Shown: piece by piece, positions 1 through 5,788 of the stretch
Position numbering within the stretch: position 1 is the first letter of the stretch
How the letters are laid out: each line of letters starts with the position of its first letter
Source: JAFGED01 sp964551295
Lineage (GTDB): Bacteria; Chloroflexota; Anaerolineae; B4-G1
Assembly (NCBI GenBank): GCA_964551295.1
Contig: CAZKDJ010000212.1
Location: 1-6,907 of the forward strand
DNA: 6,907 nt
Direction: 5' to 3'
Notes under the pieces: model-generated
The model's input: the letters and a program-made list of their open reading frames with translations, nothing else
Told to the model about the DNA's origin: nothing
Database searches by the model: none
Program-made: the position numbers and the translations under genes

Positions 1-253
1 CCAAGTGCCAGTGCATGAGCTTGACGATGAACTGATTGACGATGGCCTGGCCAGCGGGGCCAACCCTGTAGCGCACGTTGCCCCGGCCTCGCCCCTCCTT
101 GGCCAGCACACCCGCTCGTGCCATGCGGTTGGCCGCCGCTCGCACGGCGTCCGAGGACAGCCCGAACTTTTGCGCCACCCCTGCCAGCTCGGCGCTGCCG
201 ATCTCGCCCCGCTGGGCGACGATGCGCAGAATCAGGTTCTGTGTCTGGGCCAT
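1..253 (-). CDS. PaaX-like winged-helix transcriptional regulator, N-terminal part (gene runs off left edge)
   Basis: An open frame starts at ATG 253-251 and runs to the left edge without a stop; 84 codons are visible. AAGGAG at 266-261 lies 7 nt before the ATG. The product begins MAQTQNLILRIVAQRGEIGS and looks like a winged helix-turn-helix domain: helices at about 4-14 and 20-30, a recognition-helix segment SSDAVRAAANRMARAGVL (33-50), then a basic wing with GRGRGNVRYRV (54-64). The order 'S-x-AVR-A-x-RM-x-AG-x-L ... R-x-x-Y-R-V-x-x-x-G' resembles the N-terminal domain of PaaX-type repressors, known mainly from phenylacetate catabolism. The aromatic MHWHL at the visible end fits the start of the second PaaX domain. 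The family call rests on motif resemblance. Other winged-helix families (MarR- or PadR-like) remain possible. The gene has its own promoter and is probably not functionally tied to the exporter upstream. Confidence 0.65.
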   Translation of the reverse strand, partial: MAQTQNLILRIVAQRGEIGSAELAGVAQKFGLSSDAVRAAANRMARAGVLAKEGRGRGNVRYRVGPAGQAIVNQFIVKLMHWHL

Positions 254-282
254 AGACCTACTCCTTACTGTCGGTTATATAC

Positions 283-307
283 ACGAGCGTTATTTGAAAC
301 GACCGTT
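283..307. promoter_or_regulatory. Candidate double operator over the PaaX-like gene start of transcription
   Basis: Plus strand ACGAGCGTT (283-291) and ACGACCGTT (299-307) are near-identical direct repeats 16 bp apart. Each contains a palindrome of the form ACG-NN-CGT; the second extends to AACG-AC-CGTT (298-307). They lie at and just after the predicted transcription start. That is a typical position for repressor sites, so autoregulation by the PaaX-like protein is a reasonable inference. No binding can be shown from sequence alone. Confidence 0.45.
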
Positions 308-310
308 CAT

Positions 311-339
311 ATTATAGCCCAAAGCGCAGTTGCTGTCAA
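311..339 (-). promoter_or_regulatory. Sigma70-type promoter of the PaaX-like gene
   Basis: On the minus strand TTGACA (339-334) and TATAAT (316-311) match both consensus hexamers perfectly and are separated by exactly 17 nt (333-317). The predicted start of transcription is near position 304, giving a leader of about 50 nt before the ATG at 253. The promoter starts only 36 nt after the stop codon of the upstream ATPase gene. I see no terminator between them, so read-through from the exporter operon is possible. Confidence 0.85.
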
Positions 340-375
340 GGGGTATAATATTCAATTGTTAAAGTACCCGGAAAA

Positions 376-1314
376 TCAGGCTGTGACCGCCGAGATAAAG
401 ACGTCCTCCAACGTCGGGGCAATCCATACGACGTCGTTCACCCGGATGCCCTCCCCGACCAAAAAATCCCAAACCGGTTGCTTGAACAACTCGGCATCGG
501 GCACGACGGCGTGGATCTGCGCGCCATAGAGCGCAACCTCGTCGAGGGGAAGCGCCCCCGCCTCCTTGGCCGCCAGCAAGATGCGCATCGCAGCCTCGCT
601 GTCATCACAGCCGATCTCTAGCACGTGGCCCCGCATTTGCGTCTGCTTGAGCCGGCCCGGTGTATCGAGCGCCACCAATTTCCCCCGGCTGATAAATCCA
701 ACCCGCTGGCACAGCTCCGCCTCGTCCATATAGTGGGTGGTGACCATCACCGTCACGCCCTTTTTGGCCATCGCATAGATGAGGCCCCAGAACTCGCGGC
801 GGCTGATGGGGTCCACGCCGGCCGTGGGCTCATCGAGAAAGACAACCTGGGGCCGGTGGACAATGGCACACCCCAACGCCAGCCGCTGTTTCCAGCCACC
901 GGAGAGATTGGCCGTAAGCTCGTTCTCGCGCCCTTGCAGCCCGGCCATCTCGATAATCTCAGCTTGACGGCGCGCTAGCTCCGACCGCGACAGCCCGTAC
1001 GCCTGGCCGTAAAAACGAATGTTCTCGTAAGCGGTTAGATCATTGTAAAGGGTGAAAAGCTGCGACATGTACCCGACGCGGGCATGCAGCGTCTTGGCCT
1101 GCGTGGTGGGATCGTATCCCAGCACCTGCGCACTGCCCTCGGTGATCTTGAGCAGGCCCAGCAGCATGCGGATCGTGGTCGTCTTGCCGGCGCCGTTCGG
1201 CCCCAACCAGCCATAGATCTCACCCCGCCTCACGCTAAAGTTGATCCGGTCAACGGCGGTGAAATCGCCGAAACGTTTGGTCAGATCGTGCACCTCGATG
1301 GTATACTCGCTCAT
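376..1314 (-). CDS. ABC-2 exporter ATPase 2 (canonical nucleotide-binding protein)
   Basis: A 312-residue ATP-binding subunit of a drug-export type ABC transporter, acting on the cytoplasmic face of the membrane. Motifs in order: aromatic A-loop region at KRF (about 13-15), Walker A GPNGAGKTT (38-46), Q-loop Gln near 85, ABC signature LSGGW (137-141), Walker B VVFLDE with catalytic Glu (157-162), and an intact switch histidine in TTHYMDEAE (His194). LSGGWKQRLAL resembles the C-terminal ATPase half of YbhF. The C-terminal ~100 residues end in TLEDVFISAVTA, the usual tail of this family. Its ATG overlaps the stop of the preceding ATPase gene by 4 nt (ATGA, 1314-1311), with AAGGGA 6 nt upstream of the ATG, so the two are probably translated in a coupled, near-equimolar way. 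Together they should form a heterodimer powering permeases A and B. The substrate is unknown. Confidence 0.93.
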   Translation of the reverse strand: MSEYTIEVHDLTKRFGDFTAVDRINFSVRRGEIYGWLGPNGAGKTTTIRMLLGLLKITEGSAQVLGYDPTTQAKTLHARVGYMSQLFTLYNDLTAYENIRFYGQAYGLSRSELARRQAEIIEMAGLQGRENELTANLSGGWKQRLALGCAIVHRPQVVFLDEPTAGVDPISRREFWGLIYAMAKKGVTVMVTTHYMDEAELCQRVGFISRGKLVALDTPGRLKQTQMRGHVLEIGCDDSEAAMRILLAAKEAGALPLDEVALYGAQIHAVVPDAELFKQPVWDFLVGEGIRVNDVVWIAPTLEDVFISAVTA

Positions 1315-2288
1315 ACCGCGTCCCTTGTTTCCTCCATCTGCCGCCCTGACTGCCTCTCAATGAGCGAGATAAACGCCTCTTCCATGCGCGGCTCGATCTC
1401 GCGCATCCCTTCGCAGGTGATCCCTTGTGCAGCCAGCGCATGCTCGATCTCGTTCCGGCGACCATCGGGATCGTCCACAAAGACATGGAGCATCGCCCCA
1501 TAGGTCTGCACCTCTAGCACGCCATCCAGACCAGGTATCAGCCTCCAAGCAGGCACAAAGTTCGAAGGGGTGAACTCGAGCAGGCGACCCGGCACCATCT
1601 TTTTGACCGTCTCTGGCGAGTCGTGGGCCACCAGTTTCCCTTGGTACATCAGCCCCACCCAGTTGCAGCGCTCCGCCTCGTCCATGTAGGGAGTGCATAC
1701 AAAGATCGTCAACCCCTTCTCCGCGCGCAAATTGCCCAGCAGGTTCCAGAACTCGCGGCGGCTGACCGGGTCGACCCCCAGCGTGGGCTCATCCAAAAGC
1801 ACCACCTGCGGCTCGTGGACCAAGCTACACGCCAGGGCCAACTTTTTCTTCATCCCGCCAGAGAGCTGGCTCCCCAACCGATTGGTGAAATCGCTCAAAC
1901 CGGCAAAATCGAGCAGCTCTGGAATGCGCCGACGCTGCTCATCACGGCTCACACCCTGCACGTCGGCAAAAAAGCGCATATTCTCCATCACCGTCAAGTC
2001 GCCGGGCAGGGCAAACTGCTGAGCGATATAACCTACACGCTCGCGAATTTCGTACGTATCATGCATCGAATCATAGCCCAAGATGGAACTCTTACCGGCG
2101 GTGCGCTTGAGCAACCCAAGGATGACGCGCGTGGTCGTGGTCTTGCCCGCCCCGTCCGGCCCGATGAGACCATAGGTTTCTCCACGCCGCACCTGCAGCG
2201 TGACACCATTCACGGCATCTACCGCACCACTCCTTGTCTTGAATCTCTTGACCAAATCCTTGGCAAAAATCGCTACTTGATCATTCAT
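1311..2288 (-). CDS. ABC-2 exporter ATPase 1 with degenerate H-loop
   Basis: A 325-residue ABC ATPase. Visible motifs: Walker A GPDGAGKTT (43-51), Q-loop Gln at 90/91, signature LSGGM (142-146), Walker B VVLLDE with Glu167, then D-loop GVDPVSRREFW. The switch histidine is replaced: the H-loop reads FVCTPYMDEAE, with Pro200 encoded by CCC at 1691-1689. Its partner ATPase 2 keeps His. In the fused two-domain ATPase YbhF and relatives two such domains work together, so this gene corresponds to one half of a split YbhF, probably the regulatory or less hydrolytic site. The tail MEEAFISLIERQ is typical of the family. The ATG at 2288 has only a weak purine-rich upstream sequence (GAGTAGAG). It follows permease B after 97 nt, the largest gap in the operon. 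The assignment to the family is firm; the functional asymmetry is inferred. Confidence 0.93.
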   Translation of the reverse strand: MNDQVAIFAKDLVKRFKTRSGAVDAVNGVTLQVRRGETYGLIGPDGAGKTTTTRVILGLLKRTAGKSSILGYDSMHDTYEIRERVGYIAQQFALPGDLTVMENMRFFADVQGVSRDEQRRRIPELLDFAGLSDFTNRLGSQLSGGMKKKLALACSLVHEPQVVLLDEPTLGVDPVSRREFWNLLGNLRAEKGLTIFVCTPYMDEAERCNWVGLMYQGKLVAHDSPETVKKMVPGRLLEFTPSNFVPAWRLIPGLDGVLEVQTYGAMLHVFVDDPDGRRNEIEHALAAQGITCEGMREIEPRMEEAFISLIERQSGRQMEETRDAV

Positions 2289-2340
2289 CTCTACTCAGCA
2301 ATGAGAACTAAATAACTCGACCAGATCGAGCTGGAAGCGT

Positions 2341-2384
2341 GGCTGAAACAGACAACCACCTGACAAGTCATTTAGCTTTCAGCC
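2341..2384 (-). other. Inverted repeat in the gap between permease B and ATPase 1
   Basis: The 97-nt gap 2289-2385 is the only sizeable gap inside the operon. It holds a perfect 8-bp inverted repeat, GGCTGAAA (2341-2348) and TTTCAGCC (2377-2384), separated by 28 nt. On the transcript it starts right after the permease B stop (2388-2386). A smaller CCAG/CTGG palindrome lies at 2321-2334. There is no U-run after either, so this does not look like an ordinary terminator. It could trim or stabilise mRNA between membrane and ATPase genes, or be chance. I see no convincing promoter here. Confidence 0.3.
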
Positions 2385-2385
2385 C

Positions 2386-3534
2386 TCAGTCCAGTCGCCT
2401 TCTAAACGTCAGCGACGCCAACACGATCACCACGATCGCATAGATCACCAGGATAACCACATCGCGCCACAAGAAGGAAAGCCCAACCCCCTTGGTGATG
2501 ATCCCCCGCGCGATGCGGATAAAGTATGTCACCGGGATCAAGTCACCGACCGCCCGCACCACCGGGGGCATCGTCAAGCGCGGGTAAAAGAGGCCGGTCA
2601 GCATCGTCGTCAACACCATCAACACAGCCGTGATTTGTTGAGCCTGCTTTTGCGTCTGAGACACCGTCGAGACCAGCAACCCAAGCCCCAACCCGGAGAC
2701 GATGAACAACAGCGACAGCCAGGCAAAAAGCCAAATGCTGCCCCGAAAAGGCACGTCGAACCAGACGACGCCGATCAAGACAATGAGCACCGTATCGGCG
2801 ATGGTGATAATGATATTGGGCATCACCTTACTGATAATGAGTTCCAACGGACGAACCGGCGTGATCAAGAGCTGCTCCAGGGTGCCCAACTCACGCTCGC
2901 GCACCACGACCATCGACACTTGGCCGATGGTCAGCAACTGTAGCAGAATGGCCGCGATTCCCGGCACCATAAAGACCAGCCCATCCATATCGGGATTGTA
3001 GAGTACACGGATGGATGTGTCGATTGGCAGCGCCCCGCCTCCTAACGCCCCCAAAGCCGCCCCCATCTGCCCCGCTTTGCTCATCAGCAACTCGACCGAG
3101 TGGGTTTGAGCAATGGCGCTCGCCGCGCTATAGCCGGTCTGGACGGCGAGCGATTCAGAGCCATCGAAAACGATCAGCACCTGTGCATCGCCCCGCTCGA
3201 CCCGTGCTGCAAAGTCGGGCGGAATCACGACGCCGGCCTTGGCCCGTTCCTCATCGATCATGCGGATAACATCTTCCTCGCTCTCCACATACATTTTGGC
3301 GTCAAAATACCCCGATATCTCGAGTGCCTCGATAAAAGCCCGGCTCTCGTCGTCCCTGCTCATATCGGCCACAGCGGTAGGCATGTGGTCCACCAGCAAG
3401 TTGACGGCGTAGGCAAAAAAGAACATCATGATGACAGGCATCGCCAGAATCATCAGCAGCGTGCGCCAATCCCGCAAGGATTGGATCATCTCTTTCCGGA
3501 TAAAAGCGAAGGTGCGTCTCAATGATTTCTGCAT
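2386..3534 (-). CDS. ABC-2 type permease B (YbhR/YbhS-like)
   Basis: A 382-residue integral membrane subunit of the exporter. The layout is that of the ABC2_membrane_3 family: a short basic cytoplasmic N-terminus with RKEMIQSLRDWRTL (13-26), TM1 about 27-48, a large extracytoplasmic domain about 49-185, then five hydrophobic segments (about 186-210, 234-259, 266-291, 300-317, 355-374) and a basic tail TFRRRLD. The hallmark VRERELGTLEQL (211-222) lies just after TM2 and precedes the coupling region. An oddity is a Gly/Ala-rich linker near 155-170 in the external domain. ATG 3534 follows the permease A stop after 6 nt. A GGAG in the last codons of permease A, 9 nt upstream, serves as ribosome site, so expression is probably coupled. 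A and B are paralogues and should form the heterodimeric channel served by the two ATPases. Confidence 0.92.
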   Translation of the reverse strand: MQKSLRRTFAFIRKEMIQSLRDWRTLLMILAMPVIMMFFFAYAVNLLVDHMPTAVADMSRDDESRAFIEALEISGYFDAKMYVESEEDVIRMIDEERAKAGVVIPPDFAARVERGDAQVLIVFDGSESLAVQTGYSAASAIAQTHSVELLMSKAGQMGAALGALGGGALPIDTSIRVLYNPDMDGLVFMVPGIAAILLQLLTIGQVSMVVVRERELGTLEQLLITPVRPLELIISKVMPNIIITIADTVLIVLIGVVWFDVPFRGSIWLFAWLSLLFIVSGLGLGLLVSTVSQTQKQAQQITAVLMVLTTMLTGLFYPRLTMPPVVRAVGDLIPVTYFIRIARGIITKGVGLSFLWRDVVILVIYAIVVIVLASLTFRRRLD

Positions 3535-3540
3535 GAGCGC

Positions 3541-4674
3541 TCACTCCAGTCCCCGCCTGAACGCACGCGTGGCAGCGAGCATAATCACGATGCCGTAAAT
3601 GCACATCGCAATCAACTGTTCCCACAAGAACTCGATCCCGATCCCCTTGCTGATGATACCCCGCGCAATGGGGATAAAGTAAGTGAGTGGGAACAAATTG
3701 CCGGCTAAGCGAATAAACACGCTCATCTTGTCGCGTGGGAACATGAACCCGGAAAGAATTACCGCGAGCAACATGACCATCATGATCATTTGCTCAACCT
3801 GTTTCTGGTTTTGAGAAATGGTCGAGATCAATATCCCGAGCCCCAGTCCGGAGAAAACATACATAAAGGCCAGCCAGAGAAAAAGCCAAAAGTTGCCCTG
3901 AAAAGGCACCCCGAAAACCCAGATCCCCAGCACGAGGATCGTCAGCAAATTGGCCATAGCGATCAAGACATTGGGTGCGATCTTGCCCAACATCAATTCG
4001 AGGGGGCGAATGGGCGTGACCAGAATCTGTTCGATGGTTCCGACCTCCCGTTCGCGCACCACAGCAGCGGCGGTCAGGGCGACGCTTTGAGTCTGCAAGA
4101 TCATCGCACACACCCCCGGCACCACGAACCAGATGGCCTCCAAGTTGGGATTGTAGAGAATGCGCACGAGCGCTTCGAGCGGCAAAAGGCTCCGGCCGTC
4201 GTCCAACAATCCCGTACGCGCCACATTTTCCATCAACACCTCCGTCGCGTGCGCCTCAGCGATGATCGTGGCCATGTTGTACGCCGATTGAGAGACAAGC
4301 AAATTAGAACCATCTACCAGAACAAGCACTTGCGCATCGTTGCGCTCCACTTGAGTCACAAAGTTGTGGGGGATCACGACCCCTGCCTGAGCACCCCCTC
4401 CGTCAATGGTTTGAACCACCTCGGTCTCATCAGAGACGTACGCGACGACATCAAAATACCCCGAAGCCTCCAAGGCATTCACATACGCCTGACTGGCACT
4501 ATCCCGGCTCTGATCGGCCACGACCAGCGGAATGTGATTCACGTTCGTGTCCATCCCATACCCCATCAAGAGCAACTGGATGACGGGCATGCTGAGCTGG
4601 AGAAGCAACGTGCGCCGATCTCGAAACGTCTGAACAAATTCTTTCTGAATTACGGTCCAAATTCGTTGCAGCAT
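3541..4674 (-). CDS. ABC-2 type permease A (YbhS/YbhR-like)
   Basis: A 377-residue membrane subunit, paralogue of permease B and of the same length class as E. coli YbhS/YbhR. N-terminal RDRRTL (18-23) leads into TM1 (about 24-42), an external domain about 43-180 with YFDVVAYVSDETEV and AGVVIP motifs, TM2 about 181-205, the signature VREREVGTIEQI (206-217), and four further TM segments (about 230-255, 263-285, 294-312, 352-368) before the basic tail AFRRGLE. ATG 4674 is preceded by GAGG (4685-4682) with a 7-nt spacer. This ribosome site overlaps the stop codon of the truncated permease ORF upstream, so ribosomes ending there could re-initiate here. Role: the membrane channel, together with permease B. 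The substrate cannot be inferred. Confidence 0.92.
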   Translation of the reverse strand: MLQRIWTVIQKEFVQTFRDRRTLLLQLSMPVIQLLLMGYGMDTNVNHIPLVVADQSRDSASQAYVNALEASGYFDVVAYVSDETEVVQTIDGGGAQAGVVIPHNFVTQVERNDAQVLVLVDGSNLLVSQSAYNMATIIAEAHATEVLMENVARTGLLDDGRSLLPLEALVRILYNPNLEAIWFVVPGVCAMILQTQSVALTAAAVVREREVGTIEQILVTPIRPLELMLGKIAPNVLIAMANLLTILVLGIWVFGVPFQGNFWLFLWLAFMYVFSGLGLGILISTISQNQKQVEQMIMMVMLLAVILSGFMFPRDKMSVFIRLAGNLFPLTYFIPIARGIISKGIGIEFLWEQLIAMCIYGIVIMLAATRAFRRGLE

Positions 4675-4683
4675 TCAACAACC

Positions 4684-4797
4684 TCAGCTTTTGCGGACTC
4701 GAATCCCATCCAAGAGCAGATCAACCACCAACGTCTTCCCGTCGCGCACAATGTGGATCAATTCCTTCCGTGCGATCGTGAGCGTCCGACCGATCAT
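4684..4797 (-). pseudogene. Truncated ABC-2 permease N-terminus (37-codon ORF between tetR and permease A)
   Basis: ATG 4797-4795 opens a 37-residue frame ending at TGA 4686-4684. Residues 4-19, RTLTIARKELIHIVRD, match RTLTVARKELFHIVRD at the start of permease C at 14 of 16 positions. The next residues, GKTLVV, still follow RRTLAV. Where permease C continues into TM1 with MFLIPIVQLF, this ORF has DLLLDGIRVRKS and stops. It is therefore the cytoplasmic N-terminus of a lost ABC-2 permease, cut near codon 25. Its start is well kept: it overlaps the tetR stop as ATGA, and GGAGG (4809-4805) lies exactly 7 nt upstream. The stop lies 9 nt before the permease A start and overlaps its ribosome site. 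It may be a dead remnant kept for translational coupling, or a small protein; I favour the remnant. The downstream permease has its own full N-terminus, so a simple frameshift of that gene does not explain it. Confidence 0.75.
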
Positions 4798-5441
4798 GCC
4801 TCCACCTCCCCAGGGCCCAACTTGAGCCCGTAAGAATAGAGCCGCGTTAGCTCGTCCACGATCTCGTCATCGGAGAAATCGGACAGGAAATGATCCGAAG
4901 CCAAGGCGCGCAACAGCGATATAGCGATAAGGGAACCCGCGATCGTCGCAACGACGATCTCGACCTGGCAAGGGCGTGCCTCGCCATCCGCGATCTGAAC
5001 CTGAAGTTGTTGAACGCCGGCGGTAAAGATCGGGGTGAGGACCTGGGCGAAGAATCGCCGCTGAAGCTCATCATCCGTCCATATCTCTGTCGCCAGCGCC
5101 TGGAGAAAAGCCCGATTCTCACGAGTGAACCGAACGGTGTTGCGCAGCACGGCGTCCACGTAGGCCTCCGCATCGCGCGAGCTCAGTTCAGAGATCGTCT
5201 GATCCATCGCCTCCCTTATCAGCCGGTCGGCGATTTCAAACAAAAGGTCGCGCTTGCCCTCAAAGTAGTTGTAGATCGTGCCATCCGCTACGTCGGCCTC
5301 GTAGGCAATCTCCTTGATCGTCGCATTGGCATAGCCCTTTTCGGCGAACACGCGCGCGGCGGCAGTCAGAATCTCATCCCGCCGCCGGGCGATGCGCCGC
5401 TGGCGGCGACCGGCAAGCTGTGTACGCTTTTCCTCTCCCAT
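4794..5441 (-). CDS. TetR/AcrR family repressor, probable regulator of the exporter operon
   Basis: A 215-residue one-component regulator. After an Arg-rich N-terminal arm (GRRQRRIARRR, about 10-20) comes a typical TetR helix-turn-helix: DEILTAAARVFAEKGYANAT (about 21-40), then IKEIAYEADVADGTIYNYFEGKRDLL, with the recognition helix around VADGTIYNYF. The helical C-terminal domain (about 70-215), which in this family binds a ligand and dimerises, is not conserved enough to name one. I chose ATG 5441 because AGGGG (5453-5449) lies 7 nt upstream; the in-frame GTG at 5447 would leave a spacer of only 1 nt. It is the first gene of the operon and precedes the exporter subunits directly, as TetR repressors often do. 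Two tandem palindromes in its leader are the probable operators. The related E. coli ybhFSR genes are also linked to a TetR regulator (CecR/YbiH). Confidence 0.92.
   Translation of the reverse strand: MGEEKRTQLAGRRQRRIARRRDEILTAAARVFAEKGYANATIKEIAYEADVADGTIYNYFEGKRDLLFEIADRLIREAMDQTISELSSRDAEAYVDAVLRNTVRFTRENRAFLQALATEIWTDDELQRRFFAQVLTPIFTAGVQQLQVQIADGEARPCQVEIVVATIAGSLIAISLLRALASDHFLSDFSDDEIVDELTRLYSYGLKLGPGEVEA
4805..4809 (-). promoter_or_regulatory. Strong ribosome binding site inside the end of tetR
   Basis: GGAGG lies within the last codons of the TetR gene and 7 nt before the ATG of the truncated permease ORF. It is the best Shine-Dalgarno match inside the operon, yet it serves a 37-codon ORF. 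It suggests that a full-length permease once began here, or that translation is deliberately carried from tetR toward permease A. Confidence 0.65.
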
Positions 5442-5448
5442 CGTCACA

Positions 5449-5453
5449 CCCCT
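5449..5453 (-). promoter_or_regulatory. Ribosome binding site that decides the tetR start
   Basis: AGGGG on the minus strand, 7 nt before ATG 5441 and only 1 nt before GTG 5447. The spacing supports the ATG. Confidence 0.6.
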
Positions 5454-5457
5454 AAAT

Positions 5458-5495
5458 ATGAATAGATGTTCATTTTATGAATAGATGTTCATTTT
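5458..5495. repeat. Two exactly tandem 19-bp repeats, likely TetR operators
   Basis: ATGAATAGATGTTCATTTT occurs at 5458-5476 and again, identical and directly adjacent, at 5477-5495. Each unit carries an imperfect palindrome, ATGAA-N6-TTCAT (5458-5473 and 5477-5492; 12 of 16 positions symmetric), which is the size and form of a TetR-family operator. The pair lies between the predicted transcription start and the ribosome site. Bound repressor would block promoter escape or elongation and thereby control tetR and the exporter genes together. That TetR binds here is inferred from position and symmetry. Confidence 0.7.
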
Positions 5496-5502
5496 CGACT
5501 CA

Positions 5503-5531
5503 ATGATACACCAAATGCGCGGAGATGTCAA
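5503..5531 (-). promoter_or_regulatory. Sigma70-type promoter of the tetR-exporter operon
   Basis: TTGACA (5531-5526) and TATCAT (5508-5503), 17 nt apart, match 11 of 12 consensus positions. Transcription should begin near 5496, leaving a leader of about 54 nt. I see no comparable promoter between here and the end of ATPase 2, and the genes are tightly packed, so the whole operon is probably read from this site. Confidence 0.8.
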
Positions 5532-5788
5532 CAAGGTCGTGGAAAGTCAACCAACCAAAGGGGTGGCCCAACCCGATCTACGGGGAAAAGCCAGAGAACG
5601 TCCAACCGCTTCGCGGTTGGCTGCTGCTTGCGGTGGGGAGAACGGCAAAGGGGGAGATTGGGGGGAGACAGGCCCCTGCGCAAGCATAGCTTGCGTGCAA
5701 GCGAAGCTCGCACAGGCTTCTTCCCCTAGGCAGTTTATCTGCACGGAAGCTCCCCGAAGGGGAGACTTTCCGGAAGCGCCGGGGAGCT
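5532..5788. other. Non-coding spacer with a cluster of short palindromes
   Basis: Upstream of the tetR promoter I find no credible gene on either strand. The stretch holds several short perfect or near-perfect palindromes with 3-nt loops: CCAACCGC-TTC-GCGGTTGG (5602-5620), CGCAAGC-ATA-GCTTGCG (5679-5695), GTGCaAGC-GAA-GCTcGCAC (5695-5713, one mismatch) and CTCCCC-GAA-GGGGAG (5750-5764), plus a weaker GCAG/CTGC pair around 5732-5742. Three G-rich GGGGAGA runs lie at 5635-5668. This looks like accumulated palindromic repeat sequence or a structured untranslated RNA. Family membership cannot be decided without genome-wide comparison. Confidence 0.5.

Noticed and set aside
344..349. Plus-strand TATAAT facing the end of ATPase 2
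   Set aside because: There is no -35 box at a suitable distance and no plus-strand gene follows.
1623..2315. Plus-strand open frame of 230 codons opposite ATPase 1
   Set aside because: It is antisense to conserved Walker and signature motifs, has no recognisable domain, and is a shadow of the real gene.
4697..4708. GGGATTCGAGTC on the minus strand, similar to a tRNA T-loop and thus a possible tRNA or attachment site
   Set aside because: The flanking bases do not pair as a T-stem, no other tRNA arm is present, and the bases lie within the truncated permease ORF.
3790..4833. Long plus-strand open frame of 347 codons opposite permease A
   Set aside because: It is antisense to a gene with clear family motifs; its product is rich in His, Gln, Asp and Arg, as expected of a mirror frame, and shows no recognisable domain.
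5442..5447. GTG at 5447 as start of the TetR gene
   Set aside because: The AGGGG ribosome site would be only 1 nt away; the ATG at 5441 has a 7-nt spacer.
5474..5503. Alternative tetR promoter TTGAGT (5503-5498) with CATAAA (5479-5474)
   Set aside because: Both boxes are poor matches with an 18-nt spacer, while TTGACA-17-TATCAT just upstream is almost perfect.
5635..5668. Three GGGGAGA runs as a possible G-quadruplex
   Set aside because: There are only three long G-runs with an 11-nt gap between two of them; a fourth run of adequate length is missing.
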